DNA of 64,000 nucleotides, taken from contig CATWDJ010000003.1 in NCBI GenBank assembly GCA_958349535.1, positions 117,706-181,705 of the forward strand, read 5' to 3'. The notes under the pieces were generated by a model. That model ran no database searches. It worked only from the letters and a program-made list of their open reading frames with translations, and was not told the DNA's origin. Shown in pieces: positions 26,832 through 35,902 of the stretch. How positions within the stretch are numbered: position 1 is the stretch's first letter; each line of letters starts with the position of its first letter. This stretch comes from Maccoyibacter sp900556645 (lineage in GTDB: Bacteria; Bacillota; Clostridia; Lachnospirales; Lachnospiraceae). Made by a program: the position numbers and the translations under genes.

Positions 26832-27125
26832 ATGGCAAGACCATTAAAGAAACCGGAATACAGTAAACAGAAAATTACACAGGAACTGCTTGTTCAAATT
26901 ACAGATGCATTTGGTGAAGCTTATGATGACCGGGTTAGCGTGGAAGAGCATAGACCAAATCTCCGGGAAATAGCAGAAGAATTTGGCATGGCTCCCATCC
27001 GTATGAGAAAGATGCTGATTACTGCAGGAGTATATTCCACCGAAACCAGCAGGAAGATTGCAAAGTATATGAAGATGGATTGTCTATGGATGAAATACAA
27101 TGCAGAATACAATTCAGATTGCTAA
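26832..27125 (+). CDS. small predicted helix-turn-helix protein, function unknown
   Basis: 97 residues, basic N-terminus (MARPLKKPEYSKQKI), predicted all-helical. The segment PNLREIAEEFGMAPIRMRKMLITAGVY reads like a helix-turn-helix in which GMAPIRMRKML is the recognition helix. No named family is recognised with certainty. CAGGAGTATCGTC precedes ATG 26832, giving a usable ribosome site, and a good sigma-A promoter lies upstream. It stands alone between the polysaccharide locus and the Rpn-type gene, a spot typical of accessory regulators. Confidence 0.7.
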   Translation: MARPLKKPEYSKQKITQELLVQITDAFGEAYDDRVSVEEHRPNLREIAEEFGMAPIRMRKMLITAGVYSTETSRKIAKYMKMDCLWMKYNAEYNSDC

Positions 27126-27185
27126 TATTTTGCCTATTGCATTATGTATATTTTTCTGATATTCTTTTTTTTACATATCTGGGAC

Positions 27186-27208
27186 AGACGTAACGATTCA
27201 CGTCTGCT
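27186..27208. other. short hairpin ahead of the Rpn-type gene
   Basis: CAGACGT and ACGTCTG pair over seven bases around an eight-base loop. The 168-base interval 27126-27293 otherwise shows only T-rich DNA; the hairpin has no T-run and its role is unclear. Confidence 0.35.
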
Positions 27209-27311
27209 ACAATTCTGGTACAGGAAATATATTTCAGCGGCATTCCGCCGTAGCCTGTCACATTTCCCATATGAAAACAATAGAAAATAGCAAATGAAGG
27301 AGGATTTGTCT

Positions 27312-28196
27312 ATGTATCAAGACAAAAAGACAATTCAGGAGTTAAATTTGATGGATGATTTCCTTATGACGGAAAGCATGCTCCACGAGGAGACCGCCCA
27401 GCGGGTGGCAAGGCTGATAATAGAGCGTGCCACACGGATGAAAGTGGGAAATCTTGTCATTGACTGTCAAAAAACCATGAACGGAATGAACACTTATCTC
27501 CACGGCATCCGGCTGGACGTTGCCGTCAATGAGTTCCATGTAACAGAGGAGGAAAAAGCCGACACGATTCGCCTGTTTGACATTGAACCTAATAACAGGC
27601 AGGAATCCGCACTACCCAAACGCAACCGTTACTATCAGGCATTAACGGATGTAAAGCTTCTGGAAACCGGGATAGAATACGATAAGCTTCCAGAACTTTG
27701 GACTATTTGGATACTGCCCTATGATCCCTTTGCACAGAATTATATGCTTTATTCTGTAAAAAATGTGGTAGAAGGTTTTGATGAAATAGATTATAATGAT
27801 GGTGTAAGAACCTTGTTCTTATATACAGATGGAGAATATGGAGGCAGCCCGGAATTAAAACGCCTGCTGACCTATATCAAGCACAGTACAGCGGAAAATG
27901 CCACTGATACAGAGCTTGAAACACTCCATGCAATGATAGAACAAATCAAGGGTAATTCAGAGATAGGGGTGAAATATATGCATGTGCGTGAAATGATGGC
28001 GGATACTATAAAGGATGCAATTGATAAGGGTATGAAACAAGGGATAGAACAAGGCATGGAACTTGGTATACAGGCTTTGATAGAAACCTGCAAGGATATG
28101 GGGTTGTCCGAACAAGACACACAACAGTACGTGGAAACAAAATTCTCAATGTCCCAAAATACAGCAGGGGATTTTATGACAAAGTATTGGAAATAG
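27312..28196 (+). CDS. Rpn family recombination-promoting nuclease / PD-(D/E)XK transposase-like protein
   Basis: 294 residues. The PD-(D/E)XK core appears as GIRLDVAV, then RLFDIEPNN about 25 residues on, then PKRNRYYQALTD. The C-terminal part is helical with repeated short glycine units (KGMKQGIEQGMELGIQALIETCKDMG) and ends MTKYWK. Relatives (RpnA-E) raise RecA-independent recombination and are often present in many copies; they are DNA nucleases. ATG 27312 is chosen because AAGGAGG (27298-27304) lies just upstream. No terminal repeats were seen beside it. A broken relative lies at 18964-19173. Confidence 0.85.
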   Translation: MYQDKKTIQELNLMDDFLMTESMLHEETAQRVARLIIERATRMKVGNLVIDCQKTMNGMNTYLHGIRLDVAVNEFHVTEEEKADTIRLFDIEPNNRQESALPKRNRYYQALTDVKLLETGIEYDKLPELWTIWILPYDPFAQNYMLYSVKNVVEGFDEIDYNDGVRTLFLYTDGEYGGSPELKRLLTYIKHSTAENATDTELETLHAMIEQIKGNSEIGVKYMHVREMMADTIKDAIDKGMKQGIEQGMELGIQALIETCKDMGLSEQDTQQYVETKFSMSQNTAGDFMTKYWK

Positions 28197-28336
28197 ATGT
28201 GAATGGAATATGTGAATCATTGATTTCCTATGCCCCACGGTGGATGCCGGGAGAATACGTGAGAGCGTGTTTTAGGTATACACTATGGGGTGTTTTCGGC
28301 TAATTGAAAAATAAGCAACCTTAAGAGATTTATTTT

Positions 28337-28822
28337 ATGATGATAGAGATAAGAAAGAAAAGAATAATATGGGTACTCTGTACCATCCTGTGGATGCTGT
28401 TGATTTTTAGTTTTTCGGCACAGCCTGCAAAAGAATCCTCAGGAACAAGCGGTTATGTGGCAACGCTGTTTGCAAAAACCTTTGTGCCTCAATATGAGAA
28501 GTGGAGTAAAAGCAAGCAAGAGAAGTTTATAGAAAAAATCAATTTTCCAATCAGAAAAGGCGGACATTTTATGGAGTATGCGGTGTTGGGAGGATTGTTA
28601 TATATGAGTTTTTACACCTGCGGACATATAAAAAGAAGGGGGATCGTGAGTATTCTGGTTGGTGTGTTATACGCCGGAAGTGACGAGTTCCATCAGTTGT
28701 TCGTGCCGGGACGAAGTGGGCAGATAACGGATGTGCTTTTGGATAGTTGCGGCTGTGTAGTGGGAGTCCTTTTGGTGATGAGTATCGTAAAGAAAATGGA
28801 AACAAAGAATAAAGGAGTATAG
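28337..28822 (+). CDS. VanZ family membrane protein
   Basis: 161 residues with about four membrane helices and the VanZ-like features FPIRKGGHFMEYAVLGGLLY and SDEFHQLFVPGRSGQITDVLLDSCG. VanZ itself gives low teicoplanin resistance; most relatives are of unknown function and may affect the envelope. No linked van resistance genes are present here. The next gene follows after four bases, so they are cotranscribed. The 140 bases before it hold no recognisable feature. Confidence 0.85.
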   Translation: MMIEIRKKRIIWVLCTILWMLLIFSFSAQPAKESSGTSGYVATLFAKTFVPQYEKWSKSKQEKFIEKINFPIRKGGHFMEYAVLGGLLYMSFYTCGHIKRRGIVSILVGVLYAGSDEFHQLFVPGRSGQITDVLLDSCGCVVGVLLVMSIVKKMETKNKGV

Positions 28823-28826
28823 GAAA

Positions 28827-30533
28827 ATGAAAACAGAGAGTGAATTGCGAAGAATGTTACGGGAGATAGACCACAAAGGATATCCGGCGTACAAAGGAAC
28901 CAAAGGGAATTATCGTTTTCCGAAATATGTGCTGTCCATAGACCATGTGCAGGGGGATCTGTTTGCGGCACCTTCTAAGATCAGTATTCATATAGAAGGA
29001 AAGGATACGGGATTTGATACTTATTTTTATGATTCAACCTGTAAAAGAATCGCATTTCAGGATTATCTGCTACGAGGGTTAGCAAGACAGATTCGGGAAT
29101 ATTCTTTTAAAGCAAAGGGTTCAGGAAAAAGCGGATTGTTGGGCATCAGCCAGCCGGGACAGGAGATATTAGAGCGGAGTGCCTGTGTCATAAATCCGAA
29201 GGACGGAAAAATAACGGTGCAGATAGAAGTGGGATTTCCGGCAAACGGAAGAACCATTAATGCCGGAGAATTGGAAAAGATTCTTTTTGACTTTTTACCG
29301 AAATGCATCGAAAAGACATTATATGCATCTGTTCACAGGAGAGAACAGATGGAGCAGGTGGTACATTTGGCGGAGGATCAGCAATATATCCGGAAAGAAT
29401 TAAAGAAGAAAAAGCTGGTGGCATTTGTGGCAAACGGTGCCATTCTTCCGAGAAAATCAGGAGTATCCATGCAGCCAATGAAGGATGCGGTGCCATTCCA
29501 ATCGTCGGAATCCATGGAGGTTATCATGGAGCTGCCGCATTACGGAAGTTTAAAAGGGATGGGAGTCCCACGGGGAATCACTTTGATTGTGGGAGGCGGA
29601 TACCACGGAAAATCCACCCTCTTAAAGGCGTTAGAGCTAGGAGTTTATAACCATATCAAGGGAGATGGAAGGGAATATGTGATTACCGATGAAACAGCCA
29701 TGAAGCTGCGGGCAGAGGATGGAAGAAGTATTCAGAAGGTGGATATTTCCATGTTTATCAATCATCTTCCAAATAAAAAGGACACCGTATCCTTTTATAC
29801 GGAGGATGCCAGCGGAAGCACCTCTCAGGCAGCAAACACCGTGGAAGCGATGGAAGCAGGAGCAGAAGTTTTTCTGATAGACGAAGACACCAGTGCCACC
29901 AATTTTATGATAAGAGATGAATTGATGCAAAGAGTGGTGGTTCGGGAAATGGAACCGATTATCCCTTTTATTGACCGGGTACGGGAATTGTATGAGAACA
30001 GGGGCATCTCTACAATTTTAGTGGCAGGCAGCTCAGGAGCGTATTTCAAAGAAGCGGATACCGTCATTCAGATGAAAGAGTATATGCCAATGGAAATCAC
30101 AGAGCTTGCCAAAAAAGAGGCGGCACATTTTCCAGCGGCTGTATCCCAAATTGATCCGGCAGAAAGACCGAAAATAGAGAGAATCATAAAAAGAGATAGT
30201 GCTTTTCGAAAAGAAACCAGAATCAAAACCAAGACTATGGGCAGAGAAAGTTTTTCTATTAATAAGGAAAATGTAGACCTTCGTCTGGTGGAACAGTTGG
30301 TGGATAGTGAGCAGTTAAATTCTCTTGCCCAGATTGTAAAATATATGAAACTGCATATTTTTGACGGTAAAAAAACCTTAGGTCAGGGGGTAGAGGAGTT
30401 GTGGGAGAAAATAGAGCAGCAGGGAATAGCTGTCTTTTGTGAGGGAACACCCGCAGGAAATCTGACCTTGCCGAGAAAGCAGGAAATTTATGCGGCATTG
30501 AACCGTTGTAGGAATCTGATAAAAGTGGAGTAA
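28827..30533 (+). CDS. ABC-class ATPase of the orphan predicted-ATPase family
   Basis: 568 residues, cytoplasmic, no membrane segments. Residues about 249-262 form the P-loop (GGGYHGKSTLLKAL), and a Walker B with AEVFLIDEDTSATNFM lies near 350; SGSTSQAANTVEAM precedes it in the position of an ABC signature. This layout matches the conserved bacterial predicted ATPase of the ABC class (Pfam ABC_ATPase), which lacks a permease and has no firmly known function. Cotranscribed with the VanZ gene. Confidence 0.87.
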   Translation: MKTESELRRMLREIDHKGYPAYKGTKGNYRFPKYVLSIDHVQGDLFAAPSKISIHIEGKDTGFDTYFYDSTCKRIAFQDYLLRGLARQIREYSFKAKGSGKSGLLGISQPGQEILERSACVINPKDGKITVQIEVGFPANGRTINAGELEKILFDFLPKCIEKTLYASVHRREQMEQVVHLAEDQQYIRKELKKKKLVAFVANGAILPRKSGVSMQPMKDAVPFQSSESMEVIMELPHYGSLKGMGVPRGITLIVGGGYHGKSTLLKALELGVYNHIKGDGREYVITDETAMKLRAEDGRSIQKVDISMFINHLPNKKDTVSFYTEDASGSTSQAANTVEAMEAGAEVFLIDEDTSATNFMIRDELMQRVVVREMEPIIPFIDRVRELYENRGISTILVAGSSGAYFKEADTVIQMKEYMPMEITELAKKEAAHFPAAVSQIDPAERPKIERIIKRDSAFRKETRIKTKTMGRESFSINKENVDLRLVEQLVDSEQLNSLAQIVKYMKLHIFDGKKTLGQGVEELWEKIEQQGIAVFCEGTPAGNLTLPRKQEIYAALNRCRNLIKVE

Positions 30534-30590
30534 AAATTTTGGATAGATAAATTTTAATTATAAATTATTTATTAAATCATAAAATGATTA

Positions 30591-30619
30591 TTGACAAAGA
30601 AATAACATAGTGTTATTTT
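30591..30619 (+). promoter_or_regulatory. groESL promoter
   Basis: TTGACA (30591-30596), 17-base spacer, TATTTT (30614-30619). The CIRCE element begins 13 bases downstream. Confidence 0.75.
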
Positions 30620-30631
30620 ATGTACATAAGG

Positions 30632-30658
30632 TTAGCACTCAAATCTAGTGAGTGCTAA
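30632..30658. promoter_or_regulatory. CIRCE element (HrcA operator)
   Basis: TTAGCACTC (30632-30640), nine-base spacer, GAGTGCTAA (30650-30658): a perfect match to the CIRCE consensus. It places groES-groEL under HrcA heat-shock repression. Confidence 0.97.
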
Positions 30659-30698
30659 TAAAACAGAAAAGCAAGAAGAGATATAAGGAGGAATCAGA

Positions 30699-30983
30699 AT
30701 GAAGTTAGTACCATTAAGTGACAGAGTTGTGTTAAAACAGGTAGAAGCTGAGGAGACAACCAAGTCCGGAATTATCTTAACAAGTGCAGCACAGGAGAAA
30801 CCACAGGAAGCTGAAGTAATTGCAGTAGGACCGGGTGGAATGATAGACGGAAAAGAAGTAACCATGCAGGTAAAAGAAGGTCAGAAGGTTATTTATTCCA
30901 AATATGCAGGAACAGAAGTAAAATTAGACGGCGAAGAATATATCATCGTAAGACAGAATGATATTTTAGCAGTAGTAGAGTAA
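30699..30983 (+). CDS. groES: co-chaperonin GroES
   Basis: 94 residues, full length. Forms the heptameric lid on GroEL. Begins MKLVPLSDRVVLKQVEAEE and contains the mobile-loop region TTKSGIILTSAAQEKP and the GGMIDGKEV roof region, ending with EEYIIVRQNDILAVVE. AGGAGG lies just upstream. Operon with groEL after 28 bases and controlled by the CIRCE element above. Confidence 0.98.
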   Translation: MKLVPLSDRVVLKQVEAEETTKSGIILTSAAQEKPQEAEVIAVGPGGMIDGKEVTMQVKEGQKVIYSKYAGTEVKLDGEEYIIVRQNDILAVVE

Positions 30984-31011
30984 ATAAAATAAAAATTGGA
31001 GGCAGATTAAA

Positions 31012-32631
31012 ATGGCAAAGGAATTAAAATATGGAACAGAAGCCAGAGCAGCATTAGAGGCAGGCGTTAATAAATTAGCAGATACCGTAAGAGTAACACT
31101 GGGACCGAAAGGAAGAAACGTCGTATTAGACAAATCCTTTGGTGTACCACTTATTACCAATGACGGTGTAACCATCGCAAAAGAGATTGAGTTAGAGGAT
31201 ACCTTTGAGAATATGGGAGCACAGCTGGTAAAAGAAGTGGCAACTAAGACCAATGATGTTGCCGGAGATGGAACCACAACAGCTACCGTATTAGCACAGG
31301 CTATGATTAAAGAAGGTATGAAGAACTTAGAGGCAGGAGCAAATCCGATTATCTTGAGAAGAGGTATGAAGAAAGCTACAGATACAGCCGTAGAGGCAAT
31401 CGCATCCATGAGCCAGAAGGTAAACGGCAAAGACCAGATTGCAAAGGTTGCAGCTATTTCCGCAGGGGACGAAGAGGTTGGTAACTTGGTTGCAGATGCG
31501 ATGGAAAAGGTTTCCAACGATGGTGTTATTACCATTGAGGAATCCAAGACCATGCAGACAGAACTGGATTTAGTAGAGGGTATGCAGTTTGACCGTGGAT
31601 ACATTTCCGCATATATGGCAACAGATATGGATAAGATGGAAGCTATTTTAGACGATCCATATATTTTGATTACCGATAAGAAGATTAGCAACATTCAGGA
31701 AATCCTTCCGATTTTAGAGCAGATTGTACAGTCCGGTTCCAGATTGTTAATCATTGCAGAGGACATTGAAGGGGAAGCACTTACCACTTTGATTGTCAAT
31801 AAACTTCGCGGAACCTTCAATGTAGTAGCTGTAAAAGCACCGGGATATGGTGACAGAAGAAAAGCTATGTTAGAGGATATTGCCATCTTAACAGGCGGTC
31901 AGGTTATTTCTGAGGAATTAGGTTTAGAGTTAAAAGATACCACATTGGATATGTTAGGTCGTGCAAAATCCGTAAAGGTTCAGAAAGAGAATACCGTTAT
32001 CGTAGACGGCGAAGGCGACAAAGAAGCTATTCAGGGTAGAATCGCACAGATTCGTTCTCAGATTGAGGATACTACATCTGAATTTGACAAAGAGAAATTA
32101 CAGGAGCGTCTGGCAAAATTAGCAGGCGGTGTTGCAGTTATCCGTGTAGGTGCCGCAACAGAGACAGAGATGAAAGAGAGCAAGCTGCGTATGGAGGATG
32201 CTTTAAATGCAACCAGAGCAGCAGTAGAAGAAGGAATCATCGCAGGCGGTGGTTCTGCTTACATCCACGCTTCCAAAGAGGTGGCAAAACTGGCTGAAAC
32301 CTTAGAAGGTGATGAGAAGACCGGAGCAAAAGTGATTCTGAAAGCTTTAGAAGCACCGTTGTACTTCATTTCTGCAAATGCAGGCTTAGAGGGTGCGGTT
32401 ATCATCAACAAAGTAAAAGAATCCACACCGGGTGTGGGCTTTGATGCAGCAAAAGAGGAATATGTAAATATGGTAGAGGCAGGAATCTTAGACCCTGTAA
32501 AAGTAACCAGAAGTGCATTACAGAATGCAACCAGTGTGGCATCTACCTTACTGACAACAGAATCCGTAGTAGCAAATATTAAAGAGGAAACCCCACAGAT
32601 GCCGGCAGGCGGCGGAATGGGTATGATGTAA
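31012..32631 (+). CDS. groEL: chaperonin GroEL
   Basis: 539 residues, the normal size. ATP-driven folding chamber. Recognisable pieces are AKELKYGTEARAALEAGVNKL, TLGPKGRNVVLDKSFG, VAGDGTTTATVLAQAM (nucleotide site) and the C-terminal tail GGGMGMM. Ribosome site GGAGG upstream of ATG 31012. The next gene begins only four bases after its stop. Confidence 0.99.
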   Translation: MAKELKYGTEARAALEAGVNKLADTVRVTLGPKGRNVVLDKSFGVPLITNDGVTIAKEIELEDTFENMGAQLVKEVATKTNDVAGDGTTTATVLAQAMIKEGMKNLEAGANPIILRRGMKKATDTAVEAIASMSQKVNGKDQIAKVAAISAGDEEVGNLVADAMEKVSNDGVITIEESKTMQTELDLVEGMQFDRGYISAYMATDMDKMEAILDDPYILITDKKISNIQEILPILEQIVQSGSRLLIIAEDIEGEALTTLIVNKLRGTFNVVAVKAPGYGDRRKAMLEDIAILTGGQVISEELGLELKDTTLDMLGRAKSVKVQKENTVIVDGEGDKEAIQGRIAQIRSQIEDTTSEFDKEKLQERLAKLAGGVAVIRVGAATETEMKESKLRMEDALNATRAAVEEGIIAGGGSAYIHASKEVAKLAETLEGDEKTGAKVILKALEAPLYFISANAGLEGAVIINKVKESTPGVGFDAAKEEYVNMVEAGILDPVKVTRSALQNATSVASTLLTTESVVANIKEETPQMPAGGGMGMM

Positions 32632-32635
32632 GCCT

Positions 32636-33457
32636 ATGAAAATTGTCATTTTGACAGAGAATACCGTGTATCGGCGAGGTCTGCTCGCCGAGCACGGTCT
32701 TTCTCTATATATAGAAGAAAACGGAAAAAAATATTTATTTGATACAGGTCAAAGCGGTGTTTTTCTGAAAAATGCCAAAGAGCTGGGTGTGAATCTGGAG
32801 AATCTGGATGGCATCATACTAAGCCATGGTCATTACGATCATTGCGGAGGATTGGAAGAGTTTGTAAAGCAGTATGAGCCGCCTAAGATTTATGTGAGAC
32901 GGGAAGCCTTTGAGGAAAAGCTTCATCAGGGGAAACCGGAGGCAGAGGCAAAAGATATCGGAATACCATGGAAAAAAGAACTGATTGAGGACAAGCTGGT
33001 CTATACAGAGGATTTTCAGGAAATTGATGAAAACATCTATGTGCTGGGAAATATTTCCATGGAAAATGATTTTGAAGCTGTGGCAAAGGGAATGCTGGTA
33101 AGAAGAAATAAGCTGTGTGTGCCGGATTGCATGAGTGATGAACAGATGTTGGTCATCCGAAGCAAAGAAGGGCTTCATGTTTTTGTAGGATGTGCTCATG
33201 TAGGGATTATCAATGCCCTTTCCTATGTGGAGAAAACTTTTCCGGGAGAAAAGATTGTTTCGTTATTGGCAGGAATGCATCTGTCCACAGCACCAAAAGA
33301 GCAGGTGGAACGAACCATACAGGAACTGGAAAAAAGAGAAATTCCGTTATTAATGCCGCTCCATTGTACCGGACCGGCAGTCATCGGAAAATTAAAGCAG
33401 AGCTTTCCGAATACCTGTAAAATGGTATATACAGGGAAAACAATCATAGAAGCATAA
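32636..33457 (+). CDS. MBL-fold metallohydrolase
   Basis: 273 residues with the metallo-beta-lactamase HxHxDH motif SHGHYDHCGG (about 63-72), a later GCAHVGI His and PLHC near the end. It resembles the subgroup annotated as RFA-P synthase-like or general MBL hydrolases; substrate unknown. Its ATG lies four bases after groEL with no ribosome site of its own, so it is probably translated by coupling and made with the chaperonins. Confidence 0.88.
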   Translation: MKIVILTENTVYRRGLLAEHGLSLYIEENGKKYLFDTGQSGVFLKNAKELGVNLENLDGIILSHGHYDHCGGLEEFVKQYEPPKIYVRREAFEEKLHQGKPEAEAKDIGIPWKKELIEDKLVYTEDFQEIDENIYVLGNISMENDFEAVAKGMLVRRNKLCVPDCMSDEQMLVIRSKEGLHVFVGCAHVGIINALSYVEKTFPGEKIVSLLAGMHLSTAPKEQVERTIQELEKREIPLLMPLHCTGPAVIGKLKQSFPNTCKMVYTGKTIIEA

Positions 33458-33496
33458 TGGACTTTTTTATGACCTCACATGGTATACATTACTACA

Positions 33497-33525
33497 TTTA
33501 CACAGAAAAAAAAGTGTGTTAGAAT
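33497..33525 (+). promoter_or_regulatory. promoter of the DegV-family gene
   Basis: TTTACA (33497-33502), 17-base spacer, TAGAAT (33520-33525). Confidence 0.6.
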
Positions 33526-33569
33526 TGCCTTGTTTAGGAAAAACGAAACGAGGAATGAGGTAATGTAAT

Positions 33570-34442
33570 ATGGGAAAAGTTGCAATTCTTACAGACAGTA
33601 ACAGCGGAATTCTCCAAGCTGAGGCAGAGGAATTGGGAATTCAGGTAGTACCTATGCCGTTTATGATTGAAGGTAAGACTTTTTATGAGGGAATTGACCT
33701 GACACAGGAAGATTTTTATAAAAAATTAGCGGAAAATGTGGAGATTTCCACATCTATGCCGGAACCGGGAAGCGTTATGGATTTGTGGGACAAATTATTA
33801 GAGACCCATGATGAAGTGGTATATATTCCCATGTCCAGCGGTCTGAGCAGTTCTTGTGAGACGGCTATGATGCTGGCACAGGACTATGATGGAAAAGTAC
33901 AGGTTGTCAATAACCAGCGGATTTCCGTTACCATGCGTCAGTCGGTGTTGGATGCCTTAGAATTGGCAGAAGAAGGCAGAAGTGCCGCAGAAATCAAAAA
34001 GATTCTGGAAGATGCCAAATTTGATTCCAGTATCTATATTATGGTAGACACTCTTTATTATCTGAAGAAAGGCGGACGTATTACTCCGGCGGCGGCAGCA
34101 TTCGGAGAATTGTTAAAGATTAAACCGGTTTTGCAGATTCAGGGAGAGAAGCTGGATGCTTTTGCAAAAGCCAGAACCGTGAAGAAAGCAAAACAGATTA
34201 TGATTAAGGCAATACAGGATGATCTTGCCAATCGTTTTCAGGATCCGGCGGCTGAGAAAGCCTATATATCCATGGCATATACCCATGATTTAGAAGCGGC
34301 AGAAGAATTTAAAGCAGAGGTGCAGGAGATATTCCCAAACCATGAGATTTATATGCAGGCATTGCCTTTGAGTATTTCCTGTCACATTGGACCGGGAGCT
34401 TTGGCGGTAACCTGTACACAGACCATTGACCATCGGAAATAA
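33570..34442 (+). CDS. DegV family fatty-acid-binding protein
   Basis: 290 residues. DegV/FakB proteins hold a fatty acid for phosphorylation by FakA. Features: VAILTDSNSGI at the start, STSMPEPGSVMDLWD, PMSSGLSSSCETAMMLAQ (fatty-acid carboxyl and phosphate site) and YYLKKGGRITPAAAAFG. Full length. GAGGTAATGTAAT precedes ATG 33570. Stands alone between a promoter and a terminator. Which lipid it binds is not readable. Confidence 0.93.
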   Translation: MGKVAILTDSNSGILQAEAEELGIQVVPMPFMIEGKTFYEGIDLTQEDFYKKLAENVEISTSMPEPGSVMDLWDKLLETHDEVVYIPMSSGLSSSCETAMMLAQDYDGKVQVVNNQRISVTMRQSVLDALELAEEGRSAAEIKKILEDAKFDSSIYIMVDTLYYLKKGGRITPAAAAFGELLKIKPVLQIQGEKLDAFAKARTVKKAKQIMIKAIQDDLANRFQDPAAEKAYISMAYTHDLEAAEEFKAEVQEIFPNHEIYMQALPLSISCHIGPGALAVTCTQTIDHRK

Positions 34443-34445
34443 AAT

Positions 34446-34473
34446 AAAAAACGCCTATGCAGGCGTTTTTTTT
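34446..34473. terminator. bidirectional terminator between the DegV and MATE genes
   Basis: AAAAAACGCCT (34446-34456) and AGGCGTTTTTT (34461-34471) pair perfectly around ATGC, with A-runs and T-runs on both sides. It ends both convergent genes; the MATE stop codon lies within its left arm. Confidence 0.93.
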
Positions 34474-35792
34474 GTGCGGTTTTTCCAGATGAGATAGGCT
34501 GCCATATTTGGAATCCCTGCCAGAACCCATGCGGCAGGACTGGCGAGACATACGGCTCGGTATCCCCAGGAGTCCAGGAAGAAGTAGATGACAATCACCC
34601 GTCCTACCAATTCCAAAAAGCCTCCAATCATCGGAACGATACCTTTTCCCAATCCCTGTAATGCTGTCCGGTACAAAAAGAGTATGGACAAAAAGAAGAA
34701 GAAAACCGAAATGGTTTTTAAGTATCGGGTGGCATAGGAAGTAACCTCCGCAGTAGGATTGGAAAGGAACAGTTTCATCATACTGCCTCCGCCAAAAACG
34801 CAGATGAGAGCCGCAAGTATGGTCAGCAGGATGGAGATAAAAAATGCTTTTCGCATACCGTCATAAATCCGTTCATATTCTCCGGCTCCCAGATTCTGTC
34901 CGCAATAGGTAGACATGGTGGTTCCCAGAGTCGGCATCGGCTGTGTGGAAAGCTGTTCTACCTTCATAGCGGCGGTAAAAGAAGCTACGACGCTGGAGCC
35001 GAAAATATTTACCGCAGATTGCAAAATCATGGTTCCGATGGCGGTAATGGAATAATTTAGAGCCATCGGAATACCGATTTTCATTAAATCCCACACCCCT
35101 TGTCGGTCAAAATAGTAATCCCCTCTGGTAGTTCTCAGAATTTCAAATTTCCAAAACATATAAATTAAAGATAAAACGGCAGAAATGCCCTGTGCCAGAA
35201 CAGTGGCATAGGCGGCACCGTCAGCTCCCATATGAAAGAAACGGATAAAGGTATAATCCAGAAAAATATTCAACAGGGAAGAAAAAATCAAAAAATAGAG
35301 AGGGGTTTTGCTGTCACCGATACCTCTTAATATAGAGGAAACGGAGTTGTAAAACATGGTAACCATAATGCCCCAGAAAATAATTTTAACATAGGAATCT
35401 GCCATATCCAGAATATTGGCAGGGGTTTTCATAAAAATCAACATGCTCCGGGAGGTGGTAACCGTCAGAGCCGTTACCACTACAGAAATCAAAAAAGTCA
35501 GCATCAGGGACAAGGCTACATAGTGTTTTAAAAGTTTATAATTCTTAGAACCGTAGGCCTGTGCCACCATAACACCGAATCCCTGAGAGATTCCGATGGC
35601 AAAATAAAGAACCAGAAACATAATAGAGCCGGTGGAGCCCACCGCTGCCAGTGCATCTTCTCCCAGATATTGCCCCACGATGATGGCATCCACCATATTG
35701 TAAAATTGCTGAAATATATTACCTAATAAAACCGGAAGCGAAAACCATAGAATCAGTTTCAAGGGACTTCCGGAAGTCATATTCTTTTCCAT
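34455..35792 (-). CDS. MATE family efflux transporter
   Basis: 445 residues, about 12 membrane helices, in the NorM/DinF-like MatE family: begins MTSGSPLKLILWFSLPVLLGNIFQQFYNMVDAIIVGQYLGEDALAAVG, the usual start of clostridial MATE pumps. Exports drugs or metabolites by cation antiport; substrate unknown. An AAAGGAG site precedes the start. Divergent from a LysR-type regulator, which may control it. Confidence 0.95.
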   Translation of the reverse strand: MEKNMTSGSPLKLILWFSLPVLLGNIFQQFYNMVDAIIVGQYLGEDALAAVGSTGSIMFLVLYFAIGISQGFGVMVAQAYGSKNYKLLKHYVALSLMLTFLISVVVTALTVTTSRSMLIFMKTPANILDMADSYVKIIFWGIMVTMFYNSVSSILRGIGDSKTPLYFLIFSSLLNIFLDYTFIRFFHMGADGAAYATVLAQGISAVLSLIYMFWKFEILRTTRGDYYFDRQGVWDLMKIGIPMALNYSITAIGTMILQSAVNIFGSSVVASFTAAMKVEQLSTQPMPTLGTTMSTYCGQNLGAGEYERIYDGMRKAFFISILLTILAALICVFGGGSMMKLFLSNPTAEVTSYATRYLKTISVFFFFLSILFLYRTALQGLGKGIVPMIGGFLELVGRVIVIYFFLDSWGYRAVCLASPAAWVLAGIPNMAAYLIWKNRTKKTPA

Positions 35793-35845
35793 GAGAACTC
35801 CTTTGTATCTAAAAAAATTGGAATTTAACTTATCACATGCCGTTC

Positions 35846-35874
35846 ATTATAGCACAAAAACAAACTATTGCCAA
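35846..35874 (-). promoter_or_regulatory. promoter of the MATE gene
   Basis: On the minus strand: TTGGCA (complement of 35869-35874), 17-base spacer, and TATAAT (complement of 35846-35851) preceded by TGC, an extended -10. Its position before 35903 also argues against the longer LysR start at 35837. Confidence 0.7.
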
Positions 35875-35902
35875 AACCAAAAAAAGAAGCTATGCTTTTA
35901 CT

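Noticed and set aside
28337..28822. VanZ as evidence of a glycopeptide resistance cluster
   Set aside because: No vanH, vanA, vanX or two-component genes are adjacent; single VanZ-like genes are common in Clostridia.
35837..35902. Longer LysR start at ATG 35837
   Set aside because: It would cover the divergent MATE promoter and add 22 residues before the usual LysR N-terminus.
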